This document shows positions 9,349 to 20,475 of a stretch of DNA of 64,000 nt, piece by piece. Position 1 is the stretch's first letter; the number at the start of each line of letters is the position of its first letter. Source of the stretch: Diorhabda sublineata. Taxonomy: Eukaryota > Arthropoda > Insecta > Coleoptera > Chrysomelidae. Where the stretch lies: positions 16,624,872-16,688,871 of the forward strand of contig NC_079485.1 in the NCBI RefSeq assembly GCF_026230105.1, written 5' to 3'. The notes under the pieces were generated by a model. That model worked only from the letters and a program-made list of their open reading frames with translations, ran no database searches and was not told where the DNA came from. A program made the position numbers and the translations under genes.

Positions 9349-9908
9349 GTGACGTATATAAATTTAAATAATAATACAATTCAGGAGAAAACTTTTATTT
9401 TTTCAAAAAATAATTACATGTATGACAGTTGCGTTGTAGCTCACCGGACCATCGACAAACAAATCACAAAGGAATACAACAACACAACACATAGTAAAAC
9501 TGGATATAGACCGTCAGAGGTGATTCAAAATAACGAGAAATTGATTTTAAATGATAAATTCAGTTTTTTGAAAATCGCCGGACCAATAAAGTTAAATTTA
9601 GGAGATCTTGTGCGAATAAGTAAAGCGAAACATACTTTTGAAAAAGGTTACACCCCCAATTTTACAACTGAATTATTCAAAATTACGAAAGTGAAAATAA
9701 CGAATCCTGTAACGTATTTGTTAGAAGATATGACTGGATCACCCATCAGAGGTTGTTTCTACGAGGAAGAATTACAAAAAACTGAAAATCCCAACATTTA
9801 TCTCGTTGAAAAGGTGTTGAAGAGGGAACGTAACAAAATAAAAACGTTAAATGGTTAGGCTTAGACAAAAAGTATAACAGTTGGATATCAACAGATGATG
9901 TTGTATAG
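9349..9908 (+). pseudogene. Polinton integrase, C-terminal fragment
   Basis: Polinton integrases are retroviral-type DDE enzymes with a C-terminal chromodomain. This piece has EYNNTTHSKTGYRPSEV (end of the catalytic core), LGDLVRISKAKHTFEKGY, PVTYLLEDMTGSPIRGCFY and YLVEKVLKRERNK. The chromodomain-like end (KWLGLDKKYNSWI) follows in a shifted frame up to the TAG at 9906-9908. The zinc-binding and catalytic regions are missing, and there is no ATG, so the open frame before about 9450 is probably not native. The junction with the capsid cluster only 15 bases away is a deletion scar. Confidence 0.85.
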
Positions 9909-12130
9909 AACCAATCAGAAGTAAGTTGATCTGGAGAAAACATATAAATTGGATGCCATTTAGTTTAGAGCAGGCCACTGCCGACTTGGACTATAGACGG
10001 AGTCGTGCATTTTGGCAACAATTCTACAGACTAACTGGCCAACGAAAGTATGTAGAATCACACCTTGAAGTACAAGGACGAAAGTATTTCTCGCCCGAAG
10101 ACAAAGTTACCGTCTTCAAAAACAGCTTACAAACTGTCTTTACCCCAACTGACAACCCCCATTTCTCACGGGACTTTGCCGATGAAACCCACTTCTTCAC
10201 CCAAAACATAACTCTGAGCCCCCACTGGATTACCCAACTAAATGAGAACGTTCCACTTCTCGCACCATTTACCGTGGATGTTGTTCGATCGGCTTGCCCA
10301 GCTGGGAAGAACTCCGCTCCCGGGCGGGACGGAATCTCAAGACAGGCATTAAAAAACCTGCCTGAGACAGCTCTCCCTAAGCTCTGCGGTCTATTTGACG
10401 CCTGCTTGGCTTTCTCTTACTTTCCTCAATGTTGGAAATCCGCCAACACGGTTCTCATTCCCAAACCCGGCAAAGACCCTTCCAATCCTGAATCTTACCG
10501 CCCTATTTCGCTCATCAGCGACTTGGGTAAAGTCTTTGAACGTTTGATTAAAGACAGAATCTGGGACTTCTATACAGAGCTTAATATTATTCCAAAACTC
10601 CAATTCGGATTCAGGCCCAAACACTCCACCCAAAACGCCATCACCAATCTTCAAACTATCTTAACCAAAGCGATGAACCAACACCAGTGTGCCTCCGCCA
10701 TTTTCATGGATGTTCAGAAAGCTTTCGACCAGGTCTGGCATGCCGGACTTATTAGGAAGCTTCTGACTATCCGCATCCCACCTCCTACTATAAAATTGAT
10801 ATATTCATATCTCACCAACCGCTCCATCAAAGTCAAAGTTGGTCATTGCCTTTCCGAATCTTTTACCCCACTTACTGGCGTTCCACAAGGCTCAATTCTG
10901 TCCCCACTACTCTATATAATCTATACGTATGACACTCCAATCCCACTGGACCCAACAGTGAAAATCCAAATGTACGCTGATGACACCGCACTCATCGCCT
11001 ACGCCCAAAACATGCGCTCTCTCAATATCAAATCCCAAAATATTCTGAATCAATTTTCGGATTGGTGCAGAAAATGGAGGGTTACTCTCAATTCTCAAAA
11101 AACTCAAGCCATCGCCTTCATACATCCCCAATCCGTGCGCAAACATCAACCTCAAAACCTCCATTTGAGACTTTGGGGAGAGGGGCTCGAAATCCGCAGA
11201 GAAGCCGTCTATCTGGGTGTGAAATTCACTCACACTCTCAATTGGACGGCCGATCTGAATGACACTCTAAACAGAGTACGGAAACGAGTCAGGCTCATCA
11301 AAGCTCTTGGAGGAAATTTCGGACGAACCCACCCCCTGACCCTACTTCATACGTATAAAACTTACATCCGCCCCATTATCGAATATAGAGCAAACGTCTT
11401 TAGCACTTTACCCGAATATCTGATCAAAAGACTCCTGACCTGCGAGCAGTCCATTCTTAGGTACTGCCAATACAAGTGTAGGTTTAGCCCTAACAACACC
11501 GTTTATGTTAATACTGACATAACCCCCATTCCAAGCCGCCTAAATGACCTCCAAGCCCGATATGTGATTCGAACCATCGAATCAAATAATTCCGCTGCTA
11601 AAGAGACCCTCCTCATCCCCTGGACCAACAATATGCGGCCAGTAGGCTCAAAACCCAAAAAAAGCTCCCTTATCCGCCTCTTCGACTGCTTGCAACAGCA
11701 TACGAGGATCTCCCAGAAACCTACCTTAATTTCCTCGATAGTTCCCCCATATCAGAGAGATAAATTCCTACCCCCAACACACACCCTCATTTTCATCCAT
11801 CGTCGGAGTTGCAGGTTTTCTGCGGTTTCCCTGCAACCTGGAGAACCGACTCTCCAGACAAATGTCCGACGATAGGGAATAATACAGCCGCAGCTGTACC
11901 CGCCCACCCCCATTTAGATTAAGAAAAAACAAAAAATAAACAAAAAAAAATATATAACCCCCCCCCCCCAAAAATATAAAAAATAAATCTTGAACAAAAA
12001 AAAATATATAACTGCACCGCTAGAAGCAGCCGAGCGAACACTTCCCAGCAAAATATCCCCACACCCAGCCCTGCAGAGGAAAAAATTCCTATATCAGGGC
12101 CTAAGCAAATCATATCAAATTTCCAAAAAA
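9909..12130 (+). mobile_element. 5'-truncated Jockey-like LINE inserted after the integrase
   Basis: The sequence changes abruptly to a GC-richer LINE just after the integrase stop. Only the reverse-transcriptase half of ORF2 and the 3' region are present, the usual 5' truncation of LINEs. The 3' region (11876-12130) is A- and C-rich with several A runs and a C13 tract. I could not define the exact 3' end or a target duplication. Confidence 0.7.
9926..11875 (+). CDS. LINE reverse transcriptase (Jockey-like), ORF2 fragment, 649 codons
   Basis: The frame encodes the reverse transcriptase that copies LINE RNA at the target site. Motifs in order: NSAPGRDGIS, SYRPISLISDLGKVFERL, FGFRPKHSTQNAI, FMDVQKAFDQVWH (catalytic Asp), TGVPQGSILSPLLY and MYADDTALIA (catalytic YADD, near residue 350), then the thumb segment AVYLGVKF. 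The endonuclease domain is absent, and the frame opens without a native start because the copy is 5'-truncated. No internal stop is present, and base composition is clearly GC-richer than its surroundings, so the insertion is probably younger than the Polinton it sits in. The Jockey clade call rests on motif style only. Confidence 0.85.
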   Translation: MIWRKHINWMPFSLEQATADLDYRRSRAFWQQFYRLTGQRKYVESHLEVQGRKYFSPEDKVTVFKNSLQTVFTPTDNPHFSRDFADETHFFTQNITLSPHWITQLNENVPLLAPFTVDVVRSACPAGKNSAPGRDGISRQALKNLPETALPKLCGLFDACLAFSYFPQCWKSANTVLIPKPGKDPSNPESYRPISLISDLGKVFERLIKDRIWDFYTELNIIPKLQFGFRPKHSTQNAITNLQTILTKAMNQHQCASAIFMDVQKAFDQVWHAGLIRKLLTIRIPPPTIKLIYSYLTNRSIKVKVGHCLSESFTPLTGVPQGSILSPLLYIIYTYDTPIPLDPTVKIQMYADDTALIAYAQNMRSLNIKSQNILNQFSDWCRKWRVTLNSQKTQAIAFIHPQSVRKHQPQNLHLRLWGEGLEIRREAVYLGVKFTHTLNWTADLNDTLNRVRKRVRLIKALGGNFGRTHPLTLLHTYKTYIRPIIEYRANVFSTLPEYLIKRLLTCEQSILRYCQYKCRFSPNNTVYVNTDITPIPSRLNDLQARYVIRTIESNNSAAKETLLIPWTNNMRPVGSKPKKSSLIRLFDCLQQHTRISQKPTLISSIVPPYQRDKFLPPTHTLIFIHRRSCRFSAVSLQPGEPTLQTNVRR

Positions 12131-12248
12131 AAACCTTCCTTCCTAATTTTTCACAACGAATCTCTCTCTCTCTGTTTAGAGCAGTCAGTCAGTCACCATA
12201 AGTCAAGATTCTGGGTATTATAGTGAAGGTAGTGAAAGCGGTGTTACA

Positions 12249-12947
12249 ATGACATGTAGTAATGAAGAAGAAGAAGAATCGAATTACGATCGTGATTTAG
12301 ATCAAATTGTACTAAATTACGAAATTGCAATTAAAAAAGAAATAAATTATTTGTTGAATACATTTTTCAATGTTGGCCGATTTGAAGTTAGGTGTAGCCT
12401 GAGCCCTGCCAGAACTTTTAAACCTGCCATCATTCTATCAACATTTATGGATACTATGGAACCAACCAAAATGTCTTTCAATTTTTTATAATGGGATGAG
12501 GTCATAGATGCCTTGCGTAAAAATAACAAGTCTTTCAATCCTCCAGTTCGAGATGAAAGTCCTGTCGATTCAAACCCCATCATCATCATGTTGTATCAAG
12601 ATTTTTGTCAAATTACTAATGATAATCAGGAATTTGTGAAAATTCGTAAAGATGATGTTACATTTTGTCTTGATGAAGAAGAAGAGGTAGAAATTGTTCG
12701 CGTTCATGAGAATTTGCTGCATCACCAGCTTTCAATTTTAAATAATGTGAACTTTTGTGATTTTTATTATAATATTGTTCATTTACTAAAACCATTCATA
12801 TCTAATGGAATGTATGGATTTTCCAAATGTATAGATTTAATGTATGCTGTTTGTGATATTTGTTCTGAAAACAGTTTAATAGGTAGGGCACTAAGAGAGT
12901 ATCTGTACTATTACAAAATACATGTAATCAATGATTTAACATTATAA
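12249..12947 (+). pseudogene. Unknown Polinton-associated ORF with one in-frame stop
   Basis: The frame starts MTCSNEEEEES and continues in the same phase to 12947 except for a TAA at 12489-12491, about 230 codons in all. The N-terminus is very acidic, a second acidic run (DEEEEVEIVRV) lies mid-protein, and there are several Cys in the C-terminal third (FCDFYYN, AVCDICSEN). No membrane segment is obvious. I do not recognise the family. It sits between the integrase/LINE and the metalloproteinase-like ORF, on the same strand as the latter. Confidence 0.5.
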
Positions 12948-12979
12948 ATTTATGAAAATTGTCTTTATTTTATTCAAAT

Positions 12980-13824
12980 ACCTATCGTCACAGTGACGTT
13001 TCAACTGCAATAATGTACCCGTGATATCAGAGAAACATAACAATGCTCGATGAAGATGATAAAATGGTGCTCGAATATCTTTATGGTCCCACACAAAAAT
13101 TTGTACATAATCCATACAACGATAAATCAACGACGTCGACGATGACGACGACAACGACTATGCAACCAACACTTCGTTCAACGTCACATCCGGTGACCAA
13201 TATATGTGATATTAAATCTGTAGATTTTATGTTTCTTGCATCGACTCCATCATTCCCAAATTTCCGTCTTTACATTGGTTTCAACAGATTTCTATGGAAA
13301 TTTAATTTATTTGACATTCATATACCTTTACATTCTGAATACGTCAAAGATTATCTTCCACAGAAGATTCAATTCGAACCGATATCACACATTTTTCAAA
13401 ATTCTGCAGGCAATTTGTTTGCATTTAATAAACTTATCGGCAATTGTTATACGACATCTTTCTCAGATTTGACTATATTGAAAATAAACAAAGTACCCAT
13501 ACCAACTAATTCGAAAGTCGATGTTCTTTTTTAAACAAATACTGGTCATATGATCAAGCATATTACATCGAATTCAATGATTGATTTAAGAAAATTTTGA
13601 ATAGAGGTCGAGTTAGCGATCGCTTTTTAGGGCTTTCGAAAAATCCTACTGCTGCATTCCGATATATCGATAGATACATTTACTTTTTCACTCAAGACAC
13701 CTCCTACTACAAATTCAGCGAATATTCGAGAAGTGTTGTATCATCTGGACCATTTGGCTTACCAACACACCAGTCTGAAGGAGCAATTGAAAGCACTTCT
13801 TACTCGTGTACTTTCTATGTATGA
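12980..13824 (+). pseudogene. Matrix-metalloproteinase-like gene: end of catalytic domain, hinge and hemopexin-like repeats
   Basis: Matrixins are zinc proteases that cleave extracellular matrix. Bases 12989-13021 read, in frame with the ORF at 13043, HSDVSTAIMYP. This matches the third zinc-ligand His-Ser and the Met-turn of matrixins. A TGA follows (13022-13024), then LDEDDKMVLEYLYGP, the usual end of an MMP catalytic domain. A Thr-rich hinge (STTSTMTTTTTM) and hemopexin-type segments (CDIKSVDFMF, FRLYIGFNRFLWKF, NKYWSYDQ in a shifted frame, then FLGLSKNPTAAFRYID and YFFTQDTSYYKF) follow. The HExxH part is absent. There are no introns across 850 bp. Breaks are at 13022 and about 13534-13597. 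A fossil host-gene fragment is the alternative to Polinton cargo. Confidence 0.65.
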
Positions 13825-14361
13825 ATAATAAGTGTACGGAAAATAAAACAATCAAATATTTAGCGTTCTTTTTATTTATAAAATGTCATCAAAAAATATA
13901 TGGCTAGAAGTAGTATAACAGTATTTCATCAGGATCTAAAAAAAATTAACAAAGTGTTGAAATAGTTTTATTATCATATTACCAAAAATTCCATTTTTTT
14001 CTTCCATTTGCGTGCTGTTAAAATAATGAACTTCTTATTATACATAGTTAGTTCGAAGTAACAAAAACATTAGTAAATACAAAAAGTGTTAAAAATAGAA
14101 TTTCTTATCGTATTATCTTATATAAAGTAGACATTGAATTTCTTTTTTCAAAAATATATAGTAAGTTTGAAATATAGCAAAATGTTTCACAATTATTTGG
14201 AAAAATTTTTATATTAATCGTCACTATAATCATCATCATTATCAGCGACAAATCTGTGGTTTTTAAATGTACAGTTCTATGAAGATTTCTATCACATTGT
14301 TCATGAGTTTTTAAAATAAACAATAAATTGTGAAGGAACAAAAACCATTATCTGAAACAAA
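13825..14361. other. AT-rich spacer between convergent Polinton genes
   Basis: This is non-coding. It contains an AATAAAA signal shortly after the metalloproteinase-like ORF (about 13843) and long A/T runs. It lies between the plus-strand ORFs and the minus-strand polymerase, so it probably holds the facing 3' ends. Confidence 0.5.
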
Positions 14362-17045
14362 CTAATTTCTATAATGACCCCACGGCAATGTATCAAATGA
14401 TGAAGAAAGTAGTTGACCTTTATTATCATTGTAACTTAAACCAACTTTTTGTTGTTCTATGGAATAAATATTGTGAGCGTAAGATCGAATGGACTGTTGT
14501 GTTATGATTGTATTAGTTTTTTCCGTTAAACATTTCTCATAATCCTCAAAGGTTATCTTGTTCTTTACTATTGCAACTTTAATTCCTTTCGATTTTTTAA
14601 TTACTCTTTTTTGTTCCTCATTCGGAGTATTATATAATTTACATGCGTACATTTTGGATCTTAATCCAACAAAATCGTACATACAAATTTTTGATAAATC
14701 TAAAATAACCATACCTATGTATATAGGTTTGTTGAATATTACTTCCGTTTTTCTTAATTCAACTACCATTAGATTATCATCAAAAATGGTTCTACTTTGA
14801 AAACGTGGACTAGAAATCAAATTTTTCACTCCATATCTTCCTTCATATCTATTTACGATCGATACCACTCGATGACGCTTAATATCTTCAAGAGTTTTAG
14901 CATAAATTGCATTGTTGGCAAGTTTCAATTGATTTCGTTTAAAGTTGTTGGTAGCTGCTGCTCTTAAACAAGTATTTAAATCAATGTATGGCTTCAGCCA
15001 TTTGAATTGTTTAAATTGAAGAACTTTATGAATTTTCTTCAAAACAAACCCATGTTCTAGTGCTTGCTTCAAATTTCTATAGTGTAATATATATTCTTTC
15101 TTATCAAACAAAGTTGTCATTAATTTCGGTAATTTTGATACGGGTGGTATACGATGTTCAGGGCAAAATGGAATATCTCTATGCAAATCATGTAATCTTT
15201 TGGGATACTCCAAGTCCACTTGCAAAATAAATCCTTCCTCTGCATCGTCTGCTATTTCCATTACATTAAAGTTATCAAAATTTTCAAGCCATTTGAAATG
15301 TCCGTACGGTAGGGCTTCAGTCATAGCCCAACCATATAGGTTATTAACATCTAAATATAGGAGGCTTTTTGAAGGTTTTGAAGGATTGTAATTAGGTAAA
15401 TATTCATTATTTGCTTCAGAATAACGATTACAACACATCGAAACTCCTCCTCGTATTGCTTTCTCCATAAAAAGGATCATATCCACATCTTTTAAAATTT
15501 GGAGCTTACATTTCGTATACTTTAACATACAATCCCAAGTATAACTAGGCATAGTATAGTACCAATGTGGATCTAAACCGTAAATTTCAAAGGCAGTCTG
15601 TCTAAAATTTTCCATCACTGTAGCAAGAAGTATAATGTCAGTTTTCATATACAGATCACTATATTCACCTAAAGATTTAATATTAAACATATTACATATG
15701 TTTTGTGCATGTTCATACTTCTCCTTACTGATTCCTTCATCATTCAATCTGTTGTAAAAACATTTGATCGGCGGTAAATTTGTTTCATTCAATTTGTCCA
15801 CATTGTCAATATAATCATATGGAAATACTCCTTTTCTAGTTAGCAATTCAAAGTGTTCTTTATCCAAATGATGAAATTCCTTTTGCAAAATTGTAAATTT
15901 ATCTTTAAGCAACAAGGAAATCAACTCATCAAGGCTAGCACTCATGAATCTGTACGAATCTATGAATCTAAATTTAAGTTTGCTATTGCTTTCAAACAAT
16001 GTAAAAGAAATATATTTTTCTTCATTAATTGGAAGTACACTGACACTTCCTTTTCGGCATATCTCTCTAATCATCAGATGTTCATCATAATTGGTTAAAT
16101 TATAAAATAACACTGGACAAATATAAAGTTTTTTAAAATTCAAATTACAAGCTCTATGACTAAATCCTCTGAATTCTCCACTGAAATGATCATGACTATT
16201 ATTCGTTCGTATGTGTTTAACATCTTTTATTTTTCTATAAATTCTGCAATTGTAATCAATTCATTGGCAAACCATTCCATACAATCCATTCCACGATAAC
16301 TTTTATAATAAGAAAGATTATCATCGAAAGTACATTTTACATAGTAACCTGCACTGTAAACCATATGTTTTTGATACTTTAAAGTTTTTCTTGTTATATG
16401 ATTACATTTTTCTAACATCGATTCAAAATTGCCATAAATTACGAATGGACATTTTTGTTTGTATACATAATTTTTAAAATGAACGAAATCGTATTTTGGA
16501 AATGACATTTTATACTCATTAATTTCAGCACACAAAATTGTATGTTTTCGCAATTTTTTTTCGGTTGTGAAATAATTGAGACACCTGTAACAAATGAATA
16601 GTTTTTTTTACTTTTAGAACTTTGACTGGAAACAAGTCTAGATAAATGTATTATCCATACATAGTGATATTTAATTTCTTCTCCTTCTTCTTCTTCTACC
16701 TCATGAGCTTTTGGATAATATTTATTTTGTATAATAAGCAAATTAACATGACGTTCTACTTTATTATTAGTTAATCTTATTGGACAAACAATATAAGATG
16801 TGCTACTTTTTCCTTCTAATTCTAAAGTTAAGTTAATTGAAATATCGTTCATTTTCTCAAATTTTGTGATATCATTAATTTTCATAGGAACATCTAAATT
16901 ATTATTTACATTTAAAACAGTACTGCAATATGGATATGAATATGTGAACTGTTTATTGCTTTTGGCTGGAAATAAAGCACTTACTACACTCCAAAAGAAA
17001 TATGGTTGATCATTATTTTTAACATTGATACAAGCAGAAATAGTA
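14362..17045 (-). pseudogene. Protein-primed family B DNA polymerase (Polinton), catalytically dead
   Basis: This enzyme replicates Polinton DNA using a protein primer. On the minus strand: SVVSALFPAK, KYHYVWIIHLSRLVSSQ, an exonuclease-like segment VIYGNFES (the expected Asp of this motif is Asn), HDHFSGEFRGFSH, then polymerase motif A LDVNNLYGWAM (about 15325-15355), motif B NNAIYAKTLED (about 14890-14925) and C-terminal VGLRSKMYACK ... PWGHYRN. Motif C (YTDTDS type) is absent: MYDF is followed directly by VGLRSKMY at about 14668-14682, an in-frame deletion. Frameshifts occur near 16200-16225 and 16555. Coding homology ends at 17045 against satellite, so the N-terminal region is also lost. 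The ORF from 16143 to 14362 is otherwise open. Confidence 0.9.
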
Positions 17046-20000
17046 TTTTTATTTAGCTCAAATTGCAGCCGCTGGTTACATGTCCGTTCGACTATTCCTC
17101 GCTAGTTCGTGTTTTAGTTTGGCGTTTGGCCAACAGAGGGTCCTAGTGTCTATAGAATCGTATTTAGTTTGGCGTTCGGCCGGCGGGAGGCGCTAGTGTC
17201 TTTGGAATCGTGTATAATTCGGCGTCTGGCCGCCAGGGGCGCTAGTATCTATAGAATTGCGTTTAGTTTGGCGTCAGGTCGGCAGGGGGCGCTTGTGTCT
17301 AAACAATCGTATTTAATATGGCGTTTCGCCGGCGGGAGGCGCTTGTGTCTATAAAATCGTATTTGGTTTGGTATATGATCGGTAGGGGCGCTATTGTCTA
17401 TAGAATCGTGTTTAGTTTGGCGTCTGGCGACAGGGGGCGCTAGTGCCTATAGAATCGTGTATAATATGACGTTTGGCCGGCGGGAGACCCTAGTGTCTAT
17501 AGAATACTGTTAAGTTTGGCGTCTGGCCGACAGTATACAAATTAAACACAAATAGAATTTTTTTTAGGTCATCTTGCGGCCTCTAGGTACTTTCAGTTTG
17601 ACTATTTCTCGCTAGATGGCGCTAGGTCGTGTTTTAGTTTGGCGATTGATTGACAGAGGGCGATAGTGTCTATAGAATTGTGTTCAATTTGGCGTTTGGC
17701 CGACAGAGGGCAATAGTGTCTATAGAATCGTGTCTAGTTTGGCGTCTGGCCGGAGGGAGGTGCTAGTGTCTATAGAAACGTATTTAGTTTGGCGTCTGGT
17801 CGGCAGGGGACGCTAGTGTCTATCGAATCGTGATTAGTTTGGCATCTGGCGACGGAGGGCGCTAGTGTCTATAGAATCGTGTCTGGTTTGGCGTCTGGTC
17901 GGTGGAAGGCGCTTTTGGCTATATAAACGTATTAAGTTTGCTAGTGCTAGTGCTAGTGCCTATGGAATCGTGTAGTTTAGCGTCTGGCCGGCAGGGGGAG
18001 CTAGTGTCTATAGAATCGTATTAATTTGGCGTTTGTCTGGGAGAGGTCGCTAGTGTCTATTGAATCGTGTCTATTTTGCTGTCTGGCCGGCAGAGGTGCT
18101 AGTGTCTATAAAATCGTGTTTTAGTTTGGCGATTGGTGAACAGAGGGTGATAGTGTCTATAGAATCGTGTTTAATTTCGCGTTTGGCCGACAGAGGGCGC
18201 TAGAGTCTATAAAATCGTGTCTAGTTTGGCGTCTGGCTGGCGAGGAACGCTAGTGTCTATAGAATCGTGTTTTAATTTGGCGATTGGTGAACAGAGGTCG
18301 ATATTGTCTATAGAATCATAATTGATTTGGAGTTTGGCCGACAGAGGGCGCTAGTGTCTATAGAATCGTGTCTAGTTTGGCAACTGGCCGGCAAGTGGCG
18401 CTAGTGTGTATAGAAATTAAACACAAATAGTTTTTTTATTTAGCTCAACTTGCAGCCGCTAAGTACTTCCCGTTGGACTTTTCGTGTTTTAGTTTGGCGT
18501 TTGGCCGGTAGAGGGTGCTAGTGTCTATAGAATTGTGTTTAGTTTGGCGTCTGGCCGGCAGGAGGCGCTAGTGTCTAAATAATCGTGTTTTATTTGGCGT
18601 CTGGCGACAGGGGCGCTAGTTTCTATAGAATAGTGTTTAATATGGCGTTTAACCGGCGGGAGTCGCTATGAAGAATCGTGTTTAGTATGGCATCTAGCAA
18701 CGACAAACTAGACACGATTCCATAGACACTAGTGCCCTCTGCCGGCCAAACGCCAAAGTAAACACGATACTATAGACACTATCGTCCTCTGTCCACCAAA
18801 TGCCAAACTAAAACACGATTCTATAGACTCTAGCGCCTCCCGCCAGCCAAACGCCAAATAAAACACGGTTCTATAGACACTAGGGCCCTCTCCGGCCAGA
18901 CGCCAAACTGAACACGATATTTGGACATTAGCGCCCCCTGCCAGTCAGAGGCCAAACTAAATACGATTCTATGGACACAAGTCGCCCTGCCGGTCAGACG
19001 CCAAACTAAACACGATTCTATAGATACTAGCATCCCCGCTGTGCAGTCGCCGAACTTGACACGATTGTATGGACACTAGCGCCCTCTGCTGGACGAAGGC
19101 CAAATTAAACATGATTCTACAGACACTGTCGCTCCCTGTCACCAGACGCCAAACTAAACACGATTTTAAAGACGATATCTCCCTCTGTCGACCAATCGCC
19201 ATACCAAAACACGATTCAATAGACACTAGCGACCTCTCCCAGACAAACGCCAAATTAAACACGATTCTATAGACACTAGCTCCCCCTGCCGGCCAGACGC
19301 CAACCAAAATTCGATCCTATAGACACTAGCGTCCTCTGCCCGCCAAACGCCAAATTAAATACGATTCTATAGACACTAGCGCCGCCGCCAGCCAGACGCC
19401 AAATTAAACACGATTCTATAGACTTTAGCGTTCCCTACCGGCCAGACGCCAAACAAAAGACGATTCTCTAGACACTAGCGCCTCTCGTTGGGGAAACGCC
19501 ATATTAAACACGATTCTATAGACACAAGCCCCCCTGTCGGCCAGACGCCAATGTAAACACAATTCTATAGATACTAACGCCCCTGCCGGTCAGACGTCAA
19601 ACTAGAGACGATTCAATAGACTCTAGTGACCTCTCTCGACCAATCGCCAGACTAAAACACGATTCAATAGACACTAGCGACCTCTCCCAGACAAACGCCA
19701 AATTAAACACGATTCTATAGACACTAGCTCCCCCTGCCGGCCAGACGCCAACCAAAATACGATCCTATAGAGCCACCCGCCGACGAAATGCCATATTAAA
19801 CACGATCCTATAGACACAAGCGCCCCCTGTCGGCAGACGCCAATGTAAACACAATTCTATAGATACTATCGCCCCCTACCGGTCAGACGCCAAACTAAAT
19901 ACGATTCTATGGACACTAGCGCCCCCTCCTGGCCAAACGCCAAACTGAACACGATTCTATACACAATAGCGTCCCCTGCCGTCTAGATGGCCAACTAAAC

Positions 20001-20475
20001 ACAATTTTATGGACACTAGCGAACCTCTCCGGCCAAGCGCCAAATTAAACACGATTCTATAGATACTATGGCCCTTTGTCGACCAATCGCCAATCTAAAA
20101 CACGATTCTATAAACACTAGCGCTCGCTTCCGGCAAGACGCCAAACTAAAACACGAAATAGCCCCATCTAGTGAGGAATAGTCGAGCTGAAAGTACACAG
20201 CGGCCACGAGTTGAACTATATAAAAGTAATATTTGTGTTCAATTTCCATACACACTAGCGCCTCTGCCGGCCAAACGCCAAATTAAACACGATTATATAG
20301 ACACTAGCGCTCCCGTCAGCCAAATGCCATATTGAACACGCTTCTATAGACACTAGCGCCCCCTGTCGGCCAGACGCCAAACTAAATACGTTTCTATAGA
20401 CACCAGCGCCCTCTGCCGGCCAAACGTCGAATCAAACACGATTCTATAGACATTAGCGCCCCCTGCCAGCCCGTT
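17046..20475. repeat. 50-bp satellite array with an internal orientation switch
   Basis: Units of about 50 bases such as GTTTGGCGTCTGGCCGGCAG + GGGGCGCTAGTG + TCTATAGAATCGTGTTTA (for example starts at 17117 and 17167) repeat dozens of times. From 17046 to about 18691 they run in this orientation. From about 18704 to 20475 they are all the reverse complement (CACGATTCTATAGACACTAG...). A longer spacer variant (TTGCAGCCGCT ... GACTATTCCTCGCTAG) occurs at about 17036, 17545 and 18418, and once inverted at about 20150-20245. Open frames through the array are not genes. Confidence 0.92.

Larger units (their letters stand above)
2728..17045 (+). mobile_element. Polinton/Maverick-like element, copy A (nested, defective)
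   Basis: Polintons are large self-synthesising DNA transposons or virus-like elements with a protein-primed DNA polymerase, a retrovirus-like integrase and jelly-roll capsid proteins; remnants of all of these are here. The left end (about 2728, GCGGGTTCAAGAATGG) is homologous to the starts at 55706 and 61717. Order: CRE-like cluster, tRNA-like module, hAT insertion (3036-6516), second tRNA-like module, two small plus-strand ORFs, three minus-strand genes (uncharacterised protein, major capsid, putative minor capsid), integrase C-terminus, LINE insertion, unknown ORF, metalloproteinase-like ORF, and polymerase on the minus strand. The right end is missing: polymerase coding homology stops at about 17045, where satellite begins. 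Nearly every core gene has stops, frameshifts or deletions. Confidence 0.85.

Noticed and set aside
9349..9450. Native start of the integrase
   Set aside because: No ATG and no family similarity before about 9450; the open frame there follows a deletion junction.
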